Shown: positions 17,557-27,038 of the stretch, one piece after another | Numbering within the stretch: the stretch's first letter is position 1 | How the letters are laid out: each line of letters begins with the position of its first letter | Assembly: GCF_900142545.1 (NCBI RefSeq) | Contig: NZ_FRBF01000011.1 | Coordinates: forward strand, 50,781 to 114,780 | Length of the DNA stretch: 64,000 nt | DNA from: Fibrobacter sp. UWT2 | Lineage (GTDB): Bacteria; Fibrobacterota; Fibrobacteria; Fibrobacterales; Fibrobacteraceae | Reading direction: 5' to 3' | Made by a program: the position numbers and the translations under genes | Notes under the pieces: model-generated | Told to the model about the DNA's origin: nothing | The model's input: the letters and a program-made list of their open reading frames with translations, nothing else | Databases searched by the model: none

Positions 17557-20166
17557 ATGCGCAAATTACCTACACTATTTACGACTCTGCTTTGCTGCAC
17601 GTCTTTGGCCCTTGCTCAGATGGACGAAGATGTGTCCTCTGAAGAATTCGAAGAATCTGCTCCGGCCGTAGAAGAATCTGCTCCCGAGGCTCCCGAAGCC
17701 CCCGCTGAGGAATCTGCCGAAGAAGCTTCTGAACCTGAAGAATCTGTTGCAGAAGCCACTGAAGCCGAACCGGCAGCCGAGGAAAGCTCTTATGAAGAAC
17801 CCGCTCCTGTAGAAGAAACGGTTGCGGAAGCCCCTGTCGAAGAAGAACCGGCCGCTCCCGCCGTGGACCGTTCCAAGACTGCCGAAACGGTTCCTTACCA
17901 GCCGCTGGTGGTGAACGCTTCCTCGAAGCTTGACCCCAAGGTTCAGATTGCTAACGTGGAAGAAGGCCTGGATACGCTTTCCAACAACATGGAATCTACC
18001 CTCATGGGCAAGGACGATCTTCCCCTGGCAGTTTCCGGTTACTTGGCCTTCCGCTTGAAGAACTTCCACTATTCCGAACCGAGCCCCTGGGCCCGTAACG
18101 ACCTGGCTCGTACGTCTGTGGACGCTGTGCTCAACATGAACATCGTGGCCATGCCGAACTCCTACATGACCCTGTGGACGAACATGAGCTTCCCGTTCGC
18201 CCTCTCCGGTACGTACTCCAACTACTTGGGTAGCCAGCCGACGCAGGTGCCGACCAAGGACCAGCGCGTGATGTACGACCACTCTACGGACTTCTACTCT
18301 GCAACCATCAACGAAGAAATGAACTTCGGTGTGGATATTCGCGCGGGTGTCTTTGGCGCCTACGTGACTGCAGGTGGTGTGATTTGGGCAAACGCTTCTC
18401 CGTTGACCATGTGGGAACGTGAAACCAACCCGCGCTTTGCTTGGCAGTACGAACTGTTCGAAGATGAAAAGACTGTTTCTACCTACTATAAGGAAAAGGT
18501 GTTCAAGCCGGTTAAGGAAGGTGGCCGTGCATTCTGGACCAACCGTAGCTTCGGTGGTGTGTTTGCCAACTTCTACCAGCTCCCGTTCGACATGAAGGCT
18601 CAGTTCCTCGTGTCCCAGCCGGCTGATGCCGATATCGGTACCCGCGACGGTCTGCGTATGTACGGTGGCCAGCCGGGTGAACTTGAAATGTCCGGTGGTT
18701 ACGACTTCCGCGGCTCCATTTATCATGCACGTCTCGCCAAGGAAAAGATTGCCGATAACCTCACGCTCGGCGTGAACTACATGGGCGTCATTTTCGATAA
18801 CGATATCGTTTACGAAGGCGAATACTTGACTCAGATGAAGTACTTCACCAACACTTGCTCTGATCCTGCCGACCCGAGCATCCAGGTGCCTTGTCCGCCG
18901 ATTCTGAACAACCATGTGGCATCTATTGACATCAGAGGTAACGTGACCCCGAAGCTCTACTTGATGGCTGATGTGGGTATGAGCATGACTGATTCGGTCA
19001 AGTTCATCCGTACCACCGATGCCGCCGACTATAAGGCAACGAGCTCTATTACCGGTTATCTCCCGGACTCTTATGAATCCAAGATGAACACCCCGCAGGT
19101 GGGTGTGTATGTCAAGGCTCAGTCCAAGTATCTTGAAGGCTGGCCCATGACGGTGGAAGCAGTCTTCCTCCCGAAGGATTTCTACTCTCCGTATTCTTTG
19201 AGCAACCCGTCTCGCTTCAACAGCTGGCGTAAGGATGAAGCCTACTTGAACGGCGGTTCCATGCGTTACAGCCCGAACATGACTGGTGTCAACTTCAAGT
19301 TGGAACCGACCTTCAACCGTGGCTACTTCGATTTCCAGTACGGCTTGCATCGCCAGATCGAAGAAGGCCAGGACGTGATCTTCTTCAACTACCGCTTGAA
19401 CGGTCGTAACATGTGGGAATCCACCAATTCCTGGACCAAGCACAAGCCGCTCTTTATTGCTGACTCCGGTAACGCTGATAACGCTGGCTATATTGCCCGC
19501 ACCGGTATCTACAGCAACTCTGAAAAGGGTGTCAAGCAGTACCGTCAGCAGGGTGGCCTTTACGGTGGAACCTGGGAACTCTGGGAATCCTTCGTTGCTT
19601 ACGACGATGCTGAACAGGCCAAGAAGGCTGAACAGACTGGCGAAGCTCCGTCTCACGTCAAGTGGTCTTCTTACATGTCCTTCATGGGTGGCTACGATAT
19701 CGGCGGCTGGTTCGGTACGGACCGCACGATTATGATGACTGGCTACGCAGCACTTTCGGGTATTTCTACGACGATCGCTCCGATCGCTTACAGCGAATCT
19801 CAGAAGGACATGCTCCTGTGGAGCTTCTACGGTCAGTTTGAGCCTTCTGTCGCCGTGACCCCGACCTTCCACATGGTGGGTGTCCTCGGTCTCGAAACCT
19901 TCCGTTCCGACCGTGCTTACACCTCTGTCGGTTACAAGGCCGCTCTTAAGGGCTCGAGCCTCATGAACCAGGTGAACTACTTCTACTACAAGAAGGCTCC
20001 TATCAACTACCTGGAAACCGCACTTGGTGTCGGCTTCGACTGGGACTTTGCTGACCGCGTCGGCCTGCATGTGCGTTACAAATGGATGACTCATTCCGAC
20101 GAAACGATTTCTACGAATGACTGGCATTCCCACTACATTTCAGCCGAAGCTAAGGCTTGGTTCTAA
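17557..20166 (+). CDS. Large outer-membrane barrel protein with acidic N-terminal linker
   Basis: 869 residues. A signal peptide ends at LALAQ. Residues ~22-110 are a Glu/Pro/Ala-rich acidic linker (EESAPEAPEAP and similar). The rest is rich in alternating aromatic/polar strands (LTLGVNYMGVIF, FDFQYGLHRQI, VGLHVRYKWM) and ends in ...KAWF, the aromatic C-terminus expected of an outer-membrane barrel. The acidic linker could bind calcium or peptidoglycan-side partners in the periplasm. Codon use is strongly biased (GGT, AAC, AAG, CCG), suggesting high expression. AAGAGG is the ribosome site. No Pfam-like family was recognised. It is paired with two further barrels downstream. Confidence 0.75.
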   Translation: MRKLPTLFTTLLCCTSLALAQMDEDVSSEEFEESAPAVEESAPEAPEAPAEESAEEASEPEESVAEATEAEPAAEESSYEEPAPVEETVAEAPVEEEPAAPAVDRSKTAETVPYQPLVVNASSKLDPKVQIANVEEGLDTLSNNMESTLMGKDDLPLAVSGYLAFRLKNFHYSEPSPWARNDLARTSVDAVLNMNIVAMPNSYMTLWTNMSFPFALSGTYSNYLGSQPTQVPTKDQRVMYDHSTDFYSATINEEMNFGVDIRAGVFGAYVTAGGVIWANASPLTMWERETNPRFAWQYELFEDEKTVSTYYKEKVFKPVKEGGRAFWTNRSFGGVFANFYQLPFDMKAQFLVSQPADADIGTRDGLRMYGGQPGELEMSGGYDFRGSIYHARLAKEKIADNLTLGVNYMGVIFDNDIVYEGEYLTQMKYFTNTCSDPADPSIQVPCPPILNNHVASIDIRGNVTPKLYLMADVGMSMTDSVKFIRTTDAADYKATSSITGYLPDSYESKMNTPQVGVYVKAQSKYLEGWPMTVEAVFLPKDFYSPYSLSNPSRFNSWRKDEAYLNGGSMRYSPNMTGVNFKLEPTFNRGYFDFQYGLHRQIEEGQDVIFFNYRLNGRNMWESTNSWTKHKPLFIADSGNADNAGYIARTGIYSNSEKGVKQYRQQGGLYGGTWELWESFVAYDDAEQAKKAEQTGEAPSHVKWSSYMSFMGGYDIGGWFGTDRTIMMTGYAALSGISTTIAPIAYSESQKDMLLWSFYGQFEPSVAVTPTFHMVGVLGLETFRSDRAYTSVGYKAALKGSSLMNQVNYFYYKKAPINYLETALGVGFDWDFADRVGLHVRYKWMTHSDETISTNDWHSHYISAEAKAWF

Positions 20167-20181
20167 TAGGGGGTGCTGAAC

Positions 20182-22521
20182 ATGAAAAAGACTATGAATA
20201 TGAAAAAGACTTTTGCCGCTATCCTCGCTGCCTCTATGGCCGCTTCTGCAGCCTCGGTTGTAGAAAATCAGGAATTGATTGAGAGCAAGGTTGATTCCGC
20301 TAACGCAAAGCGTGGCGTTGAAATCACCGGTAGCATTAGGGCAGTAGCCCAGACGTCCAGATTCAGTACCGATAACGATCCGACGGGCCTCAACCACATG
20401 CCGAATGTGGAAAAGGACGAATTCGTTACGGCCGACTTGAACTTTGGTTTCCGCCCCTGGGAAAACGTTCGCGCCAACGCAACTCTCCGTCTTGAAGCCG
20501 GTATGCAGGAATACTTTGCCTCTGCCGCCAAGTCGATTTCTGTGGCATGGATCAATGCCGAAGGCAACCTTGGCAACAACTTCTACTGGGTCGTGGGTGA
20601 CTTCCGCCAGGAATACTCTCCGCTGACCTTGTTCTTGCCGAGCCTCGACATCATGTACGAACCGCAGATTTTCGCTCGCAAGCGTTACATGGCCGAACAT
20701 GAACAGTTCCTCGAAGGCAATCAGCGCAACTTGCAGGGTGCAAACCTCCAGTTCCGTGCCGATCTGGGTTCTGCTCTCGGTGAAGTTCGTGCAGAAGGTT
20801 TGTTCGCACGAATCAACCGCACGGCTGTGATTGACCTTTCCGGTGCCGAAGGCAACATCTTGCCTAACGATGCCGTCTGGGGTGCTTCCCAGTCTGCCAA
20901 TATGGACAAGTTCGTTGCAGCCGGTAACTTTGAAATGTTGCCGCTCAATCGTTCCTTGTACTTGGGCGTGACGCCGATGTACATCTTCGATAACGAAGAC
21001 AGTTACACCTACGCTTATCGTCATCCGAAGAACGACGTGAACGCTCCTTACGACACGGTTTCGATCAACCCCTTCGAACCCAACCCGCAGGAAACCTTCA
21101 TCGTCAGTGGCCGTATCGGTGCCGATGTTGCTTCCCTCATGAACAACAAGAACTTGATTCTTGACGTGACGGGCGAATTCGCAATGTCTAACGACAAGGT
21201 CTACTATCCGGACTCTGCTCTGGCTTATGAAAAGAACGCCGACGGTTCTCCGGTCCTGGTCGACGAAAATGGTGATGAAATTGAAGATCCGGCAACCTTT
21301 ACTGGCGTGCCGATGATCGCTTACAAGAGAAACGACGATGATGAACTCTATGTGGACTCTGCAGGATTCCATAACGAAAAGGAAACCGGCATCGCTCTCT
21401 TGGTGAACGCCAATTTGGGTTACAAGACGGACCTCTGGGGTGCTCGCCTTGCCGTTGACTTCATTATGAACGACAGCGCTTGGTTCAACAACCTCGCCCA
21501 GTCTCCGAGATTCTTCGCCCAGCGCGTCCAGAACTCCGATAAGGATGGTCAGACGGTCAAGTATGGCGTGAACTCTCCGCTGTATTCTTCTTTTGACGCT
21601 CTTTATAACTTCACTCCCAAGTTCAGCCCGGTGGCGACGACACTCAACACCAATGACGACGCTTTCAAGGGTAGCGAAGTTAACAGCTACAACATCGCAA
21701 ACTACAACAAGAATTCTTGGACCACGAACGTCTATACTCGCAATCAGCTGGCTCTGATGGAATACCTCTTGGATCCGGCTCTGCAGATGGCTCTCCCGTA
21801 CGGTCTCGCTACGGCAAACCGCGTGGGTGCCCGCGTGAACCTGGTGGCTAACTTCAAGGAATTCGTTGAAGTCCAGGGTCTCTTCAGCATGTTCAACCAG
21901 GTCAAGGGTCAGTCCTTCACGCATTACAATGTCGTGAACGATGTCGCGGTTCCTGAAGTGCTGACTTACAAAGCTGCCCAGTATACGGAATTCGGCGGTG
22001 GCGCAAAGATCGACATCTTCAAGATGCTCGGTTTCAGCAAACCTCTCGAAATTTCCGGTTCCTACAAGCATTCCGAACGCACCATGGATACCGATGGTTG
22101 GGCTGCTTTGGGCAAGGCTGACAAGAAGACTTCTCTCAAGTCCGACTTCATTAACGCTGGCCTCTACGTGCAGTACCTGCCGCGCCTCGGCTTTAATGCT
22201 GGTTTCCAGATGATTAATACCGAATACGAAAACATCGACAACAACCCCTACTCTGCAATCGCTCCTTTGATGAAGGGCGAACAGATGCAGTGGATGGTCG
22301 GTCTCGACTACAACATCGCTCCTGACGCATGGCTTGCGATTAACTTCGGTATGATCAATGTCTCGAATGAATACAACACCATGAATCTTGTTCAGCAGGG
22401 TTCTTCCGACGGTGCTGTGAACATTCCGGACTACTATGATGTTACAAAGGACGTCTCTGGAGTGTTCAAGAGTGAATTCTCTCAGATGGTTCTTGAAGCC
22501 TCCATTAACGTGGAATTTTAA
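20182..22521 (+). CDS. Outer-membrane barrel protein, paralogue A
   Basis: 779 residues. The ATG at 20182 follows AGGGGG at a spacing of 8; a GTG at 20173 overlaps that site and is rejected, and a further in-frame ATG at 20194 is possible. A signal peptide (FAAILAASMAASAAS) is followed by a short coiled segment (VENQELIESKVDSAN), then about twenty amphipathic strands, ending in ASINVEF. Shared motifs with the next gene include FYWVVGDFRQEYSPLTLFLP versus YMRVGYTPYTLYTP, and ALPYGLATANRVGARVNL versus ALPFGVATGDRKGLNVNL. The two are therefore ancient duplicates. A porin-like or surface scaffold role is inferred. Confidence 0.75.
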   Translation: MKKTMNMKKTFAAILAASMAASAASVVENQELIESKVDSANAKRGVEITGSIRAVAQTSRFSTDNDPTGLNHMPNVEKDEFVTADLNFGFRPWENVRANATLRLEAGMQEYFASAAKSISVAWINAEGNLGNNFYWVVGDFRQEYSPLTLFLPSLDIMYEPQIFARKRYMAEHEQFLEGNQRNLQGANLQFRADLGSALGEVRAEGLFARINRTAVIDLSGAEGNILPNDAVWGASQSANMDKFVAAGNFEMLPLNRSLYLGVTPMYIFDNEDSYTYAYRHPKNDVNAPYDTVSINPFEPNPQETFIVSGRIGADVASLMNNKNLILDVTGEFAMSNDKVYYPDSALAYEKNADGSPVLVDENGDEIEDPATFTGVPMIAYKRNDDDELYVDSAGFHNEKETGIALLVNANLGYKTDLWGARLAVDFIMNDSAWFNNLAQSPRFFAQRVQNSDKDGQTVKYGVNSPLYSSFDALYNFTPKFSPVATTLNTNDDAFKGSEVNSYNIANYNKNSWTTNVYTRNQLALMEYLLDPALQMALPYGLATANRVGARVNLVANFKEFVEVQGLFSMFNQVKGQSFTHYNVVNDVAVPEVLTYKAAQYTEFGGGAKIDIFKMLGFSKPLEISGSYKHSERTMDTDGWAALGKADKKTSLKSDFINAGLYVQYLPRLGFNAGFQMINTEYENIDNNPYSAIAPLMKGEQMQWMVGLDYNIAPDAWLAINFGMINVSNEYNTMNLVQQGSSDGAVNIPDYYDVTKDVSGVFKSEFSQMVLEASINVEF

Positions 22522-22536
22522 TGGGAGGGTATGAAA

Positions 22537-24717
22537 ATGATGCTTACTAAGAAAATTGCTCTTACCTCTGCCATCTTGTTCTCTGCGGCAACGGCTTTTG
22601 CTGAAGGCGAAAGTGTCGAAGCCCAGCAGACTTCGCTTTTGCAGAAACTTGATTCCTTGAGCGCATCTGTTTTGGGTCTCAAGTTTAATGGAACGATCAA
22701 GGCCGGTGGACTTACTTCCATGGCCAAGTCCGATCAGTTTAGCGACAAGTCTCCGACGCAAGAAAACCAGGCTTACACTGACGCTAACTTGGTGCTCACG
22801 GGTCATCCGAGTGCTGAAACTCAGGCTACCATCCAGCTCCGTTTGCATAAGGACTGGCAGAGTGCCTTTGACGAAAACAACAATCCCGTCATTGGTCACT
22901 GGTTCAGCTACGATGGTAAAATCCTGAACAAGCACTTGGATTTCAACTTGGGTTATATGCGTGTTGGCTATACGCCTTACACTCTTTACACCCCGCAGCA
23001 GAAGCTGCTCCAGGAACCTGAAATCTTTGCAGAAAAGCGTGTTGAAGCTTTGGCCCAGCGCAATCTGGATACCACGAGCCGTCGCTTGATGCAGGGTCTT
23101 AACGCAGACTTCCATAGCGGAGCTGTGGGTCCCTTGAGCGACATTCACGCCCAGGTCACTGGTGCTCGCATGCGTGATGCTGCCAAGAAGACCGACCAGG
23201 TGTTCTTTGACTTTGACTGGACCGACCGCTACTTCTACGGCCTGCGTCTCGGTGCCGATGCCTTTGGCGCTCACTTGGGTGTGAACTACACCGACGTGTT
23301 CGACCGTATCAAGGGCCGTCGCGCTCGTAAGACCGCTACTACCGACACGGTGTATTACGAAGACAACTCCGTGCTTTCTATCGAAGCAGGTTTCGATTCC
23401 AAGGAACTTCTTAAGGATCTGCCGGTCAGCTTCGGTTTGAACGGCGAATTCGGTATGACTTCGTTGGAAAATTCTCGTGACTATGTGGTGAGCGAGAATG
23501 TGCAGTACTATGAATTGAACGAATTCATGGTTGTTTTGGATCCGGCTTTGACGAACCGTCGCGATACTTCTTTCATCTATGTCAAGGTGAATGAAAAGTC
23601 CGATGTGAAGGACGTATCCGAAGACTTGGGCACTATCGATGGCACTGGTTTCTATGTTGAACCTTATGTAAACATCGACATGGCCGGTATCGAAGGTTCC
23701 CTTAAGGTGATGTACTTGCAGAACGACGAAAAGTTCTGGAGCGAAATGGCTTCTAGCCCGGTTTATCGTGGCGGTGCTACGGTGTTGAACGCTAACGCCT
23801 TGTTCAGCGACAATGCCGGTTACGAAGACCTGATCGACGGCTTCGGCATGTCTAGCCTCGAAAACATGTACATGACGGTGTACAACTCCAATCCGCTTTA
23901 TGCCGGCAACTTGATGACGTCCAATTCCAAGAACGCCCTCACGGATCAGGCTGAATCGGGTAACATGTATTACCGCTTGTACAACAACTACAAGAACGCC
24001 CACTTCTACCGCAACGGCTACAATGCCGATGTCAAGAAGGCTCGCGAAATTCAGGCGGAACTCCTCTATCTGGATCCGGCAAACGATATGGCTCTCCCGT
24101 TCGGTGTTGCTACTGGCGACCGCAAGGGCTTGAACGTGAACCTGGACCTCTCTTGGAATGGCGCTGTTGAACTGAACGCTCTCTTTGGCATGATTTCGAC
24201 GGTGAACTCCGATATCGAAGAAATCAAGTTCACTCGCTATGCTGCTGGCCTTGGCGTTGATTTCGGTCGCCTCTTCGGACTGGATCGCAAGATCAAGCTC
24301 CAGGGCTCTTATGACCATGCCGAAGAAGACAAGGGCTACCAGCGTAAGAACGACCGCATCATGGCGGGCGCAAACATCGACGTGATTGGCCCGGTGTCCC
24401 TCTTGGCCGGCTACCAGATGTCGACTCGTGAATTCGGCGTTCCGCTGTTTGTTTCTAATCTCGCTTCTGTCACTAAGGCCGAAGAATCGATGCTTCTTGT
24501 GGGTCCGAAGGTCAAGATTGCTCCGCATTCCTACCTGTCGGTACAGTACGGACTCCTCACGGACAAGATTTCCTTCAATTCGGCTAGCGCGATGCTCGAC
24601 GAAACCGGCGCCCCTGTTCTGGATCCTCTGACCGGCGAAGCCGCTGTCCAGATGACTCCTGCAGAACTGGCGATTGACAAGAGTGTAATTATTGCCGATG
24701 TGACGGTGAATTTCTAA
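22537..24717 (+). CDS. Outer-membrane barrel protein, paralogue B
   Basis: 726 residues from 22537. GGGAGGG at 22523-22529 is only 1 base from the ATG at 22531 but 7 from 22537 and 10 from 22540, so the later Met is the better start. A signal peptide (ALTSAILFSAATAFAE) and a short helical segment (QQTSLLQKLDSLSASVLG) are followed by a strand-rich barrel ending in DVTVNF. It is a paralogue of the preceding gene (same PFGVATGDRKGLNVNL block). The N-terminal helices may trimerise or contact the cell wall. No known porin family was recognised. It is in the same operon, with 15 bases from the upstream stop to this start. Confidence 0.75.
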   Translation: MMLTKKIALTSAILFSAATAFAEGESVEAQQTSLLQKLDSLSASVLGLKFNGTIKAGGLTSMAKSDQFSDKSPTQENQAYTDANLVLTGHPSAETQATIQLRLHKDWQSAFDENNNPVIGHWFSYDGKILNKHLDFNLGYMRVGYTPYTLYTPQQKLLQEPEIFAEKRVEALAQRNLDTTSRRLMQGLNADFHSGAVGPLSDIHAQVTGARMRDAAKKTDQVFFDFDWTDRYFYGLRLGADAFGAHLGVNYTDVFDRIKGRRARKTATTDTVYYEDNSVLSIEAGFDSKELLKDLPVSFGLNGEFGMTSLENSRDYVVSENVQYYELNEFMVVLDPALTNRRDTSFIYVKVNEKSDVKDVSEDLGTIDGTGFYVEPYVNIDMAGIEGSLKVMYLQNDEKFWSEMASSPVYRGGATVLNANALFSDNAGYEDLIDGFGMSSLENMYMTVYNSNPLYAGNLMTSNSKNALTDQAESGNMYYRLYNNYKNAHFYRNGYNADVKKAREIQAELLYLDPANDMALPFGVATGDRKGLNVNLDLSWNGAVELNALFGMISTVNSDIEEIKFTRYAAGLGVDFGRLFGLDRKIKLQGSYDHAEEDKGYQRKNDRIMAGANIDVIGPVSLLAGYQMSTREFGVPLFVSNLASVTKAEESMLLVGPKVKIAPHSYLSVQYGLLTDKISFNSASAMLDETGAPVLDPLTGEAAVQMTPAELAIDKSVIIADVTVNF

Positions 24718-24728
24718 GAGGTATTGCA

Positions 24729-25694
24729 ATGAAAAACTTTAAAATCTTATTCTCGATTGCTGTTGCCTCGGCTTTTGTAGGCTGCTCCTCTATGTCTGTT
24801 GACGAAGCTGAAGCTCTGGAAGGAAACCTTCCGGCGGACTTCGATGTCAACGAATATATAGAACTCCATCCGGAATTGAAGCGCATTCAGATTAAGGACT
24901 TTATCTCTATCCATAATTCGAATGCCGAAGCCGCAGCTCGTAGCGCAGGTATTTATACGGAATTCAAAGCAGCCAAGACTGCTGACGAAACTGCTTTTGA
25001 ACAGGATACTGCTACGATCCATAAAATCGTGACGACCTATGCCGGCTATTCCGATGACGACTGGAATCTCACTCTGCAGGGCTCCAGTAAGGATTCGATT
25101 ATTTATGAAACTACTACGGATACCCTTGCTGTTGGTGTAAAGTCCAAGACCGAAGCAGATGCCAAGTTTGCCAAGGTCTGGTTCTGCCCTGATAGCGCCA
25201 ATGGTGGTTCCATTACTTTGGATGCCGATGCTGCCATTTCTGCAGTAAGTGCCTTTGCTGATTCTACTTGCACGGGAACTGCTACAGATTATGCCGCTGC
25301 CGACTACGAATTCAACACTAAGACCGATAAGCCTGCTGAAGCGGGCTTGAAGATCCGTGAAAACAAGGACTCTGTCGGTGTGGTTCCGGTTCCTGTCGAA
25401 GGCATGGTGAACCCGAGCCTCGTGAAGGCCGCAAAGGAGTATAACTTTGTCGATGCCCTGAACGATTGGGAATTGATTGCCACCATTCCGCTGGATCTGT
25501 TTGCCATTAGCTACCAGTATTCTGTTTATGGACAGGATCATGGCTGGGCCTACAGACGCTGCAAGGAAGGTGACAACCTCGGCCAAAAGCTTTACGAACT
25601 TGATCCGGTTACAGCCACGTACATTGCGACGGCTGAATATCCGATGACCAAGCTCTATTGCGACGATAACGGCGAACCCCGCGAACTTAATTAG
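24729..25694 (+). CDS. Lipoprotein of unknown function in envelope operon
   Basis: 321 residues. The lipobox FVGC lipidates Cys19. The mature protein starts with an acidic segment (SVDEAEALEG), then LPADFDVNEYIELHPELKRIQIKDFI. The middle part is Thr/Ala/Asp-rich, and the C-terminus has four Cys (RRCKEG, LYCDDN and others). No catalytic motif or known domain was recognised. AGAGG precedes the ATG; 11 bases separate it from the barrel gene and 14 from the GH18-like gene. By context it is probably an accessory subunit of the barrel complex. Confidence 0.7.
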   Translation: MKNFKILFSIAVASAFVGCSSMSVDEAEALEGNLPADFDVNEYIELHPELKRIQIKDFISIHNSNAEAAARSAGIYTEFKAAKTADETAFEQDTATIHKIVTTYAGYSDDDWNLTLQGSSKDSIIYETTTDTLAVGVKSKTEADAKFAKVWFCPDSANGGSITLDADAAISAVSAFADSTCTGTATDYAAADYEFNTKTDKPAEAGLKIRENKDSVGVVPVPVEGMVNPSLVKAAKEYNFVDALNDWELIATIPLDLFAISYQYSVYGQDHGWAYRRCKEGDNLGQKLYELDPVTATYIATAEYPMTKLYCDDNGEPRELN

Positions 25695-25708
25695 GAAGAG
25701 GTGAATTT

Positions 25709-26764
25709 ATGAATATTAAACCGATTCTTTTGTCTCTTGCTCTTGGGGCTGCTGTTACAGCCCAGGCTGCTGCCGACAAGGTAGTTGGCTTTTACCCCTA
25801 CTGGAGCCAGTATTCTCAGTTTTATCCGAAAGATATCCGCTATAACTTCGTGACGGACATTCACTATGTCGGTCTCGCTGCCGGTGAAGACGGCTCGGTC
25901 GCCTTTGCTGACGAAAACGATGCTGAAAACTTCAAGACGCTCGTGCAGATGTCCAAGGACAACAACGTAAAGTTGATTGTCTCTGTGGGCGGTATCGAAA
26001 ACGAAGGCAACTTGAAGGCAATCGCTTCTTCCGAAGAACTTTTGCCGACTTTCGTTTCGAATGTCTCCAGCTGGCTTTCTGCAAACGGCGGCGACGGTGT
26101 GGAAGTGGACTGGCAGAACCTCACGGCTGAAGATGCCGAAGATTACGCCAAGTTGCTGAACGCCTTGGTTGATGGCCTTTCGGGTGCTCCGGTGACCGCC
26201 GTGATTTATCCGGCTGCCGGCATGGATGCTTACAAGGCTGACGCTCTGAACCGCCTCGCTTACGTAGACGTGTTCATGGCTGACCAGATGACCGAAGACA
26301 ATTCCTCCGTGGTTCCGAACCAGAGTGCCAAATCTGTTGAAGAAACCCTGGACGCAGTGAAGGGCGCCGGCGTGAACGGCGACCTGCTCGTGCCGGTGAT
26401 CTTCCTTTATGGCAAAACCTGGAGCGGCGCTAAGGGTCTCGGAACGTCTCACCAGGGTACGGGTAGCGGTAACGAAGGTTACGTGTCCTACGCCGAACTG
26501 ATGGGCAAGTTTGATTCTCCGGAATACAAGGTGACCTTTGATGCTTCTTCTAAGTCCGAAGTGGCCGTGAGCGATGCCGAAACCATCGTGTTCATGGGCA
26601 TTCCTTCTGTGAAGGCGGTTGCCGAACAGGTCAAGAGCGATGGCATGGCTGGCGTTGCGGTCTACGACCTCTCCCAAGACCATCACGAACCGATTGTCTC
26701 GCTCCTCGTGACTATCGGCTTGCAGCTCCGTCCTGAAGTCAATTACAAGGCCAAGAAGAAGTAA
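25709..26764 (+). CDS. GH18-fold protein lacking the catalytic glutamate
   Basis: 351 residues. A signal peptide (LLSLALGAAVTAQAA) is followed by a GH18-like (beta/alpha)8 barrel: VVGFYPYWS, KLIVSVGG, YVDVFMADQM, LLVPVIFLYGKTW and GVAVYDLSQDHH line up with GH18 strands. The family signature DGxDxDxE reads DGVEVDWQ at residues 129-136, so the acid/base Glu is Gln136 and the second Asp is Glu132. Chitinase activity is therefore unlikely; it may be a sugar-binding pseudoenzyme, like the known GH18 lectin-type members. It is last in the operon, ahead of a strong terminator. The Lys-rich end (NYKAKKK) is unusual. Confidence 0.8.
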   Translation: MNIKPILLSLALGAAVTAQAAADKVVGFYPYWSQYSQFYPKDIRYNFVTDIHYVGLAAGEDGSVAFADENDAENFKTLVQMSKDNNVKLIVSVGGIENEGNLKAIASSEELLPTFVSNVSSWLSANGGDGVEVDWQNLTAEDAEDYAKLLNALVDGLSGAPVTAVIYPAAGMDAYKADALNRLAYVDVFMADQMTEDNSSVVPNQSAKSVEETLDAVKGAGVNGDLLVPVIFLYGKTWSGAKGLGTSHQGTGSGNEGYVSYAELMGKFDSPEYKVTFDASSKSEVAVSDAETIVFMGIPSVKAVAEQVKSDGMAGVAVYDLSQDHHEPIVSLLVTIGLQLRPEVNYKAKKK

Positions 26765-26789
26765 TTCTCTTTAGAATAAAGCTCTTAAA

Positions 26790-26821
26790 GGATCCCGGCT
26801 ATCGCCGGGATTCTTTTTTAT
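26790..26821 (+). terminator. Terminator of the envelope operon
   Basis: ATCCCGGC (26792-26799) pairs with GCCGGGAT (26804-26811) around loop TATC, then TTCTTTTTT. Confidence 0.92.
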
Positions 26822-26983
26822 TCCATTTTGTATGCCGGTGCAATTTATAGAGGCTGTGTCCTTGCTGTAGTGTTCTAAAGGATTCTTTATATGCCGTTAT
26901 AGATGGCTTTTCTGGATGATTATGGATTATCTAAGATAATGTTTGGCGCCTTTGGAATGTTCTAGAAATATGGTTGGATGAAA

Positions 26984-27011
26984 AAGAAAGCCGGACATAT
27001 CGCCCGGCTTT
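26984..27011 (-). terminator. Terminator of the secreted GH5 gene
   Basis: AAAGCCGG (26987-26994) pairs with CCGGCTTT (27004-27011). The A run at 26981-26985 gives a T run on the minus strand, just past the stop of the GH5 gene. The 160 bases between this and the operon terminator hold no recognisable feature. Confidence 0.85.
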
Positions 27012-27038
27012 CTTTAAGGGAATTTCTTGTGGTCTAGA

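Noticed and set aside
17575..20133. Long open minus-strand frame antisense to the first barrel gene
   Set aside because: Codon bias of the real gene leaves few stops on the opposite strand. The translation has no signal peptide or domain and is full of His/Arg/Val; the plus-strand gene has start, ribosome site and export signal.
20140..24729. Minus-strand open frame of over 1500 codons across two barrel genes
   Set aside because: Same cause as above. It spans two real genes and their spacer, and its composition is not protein-like.
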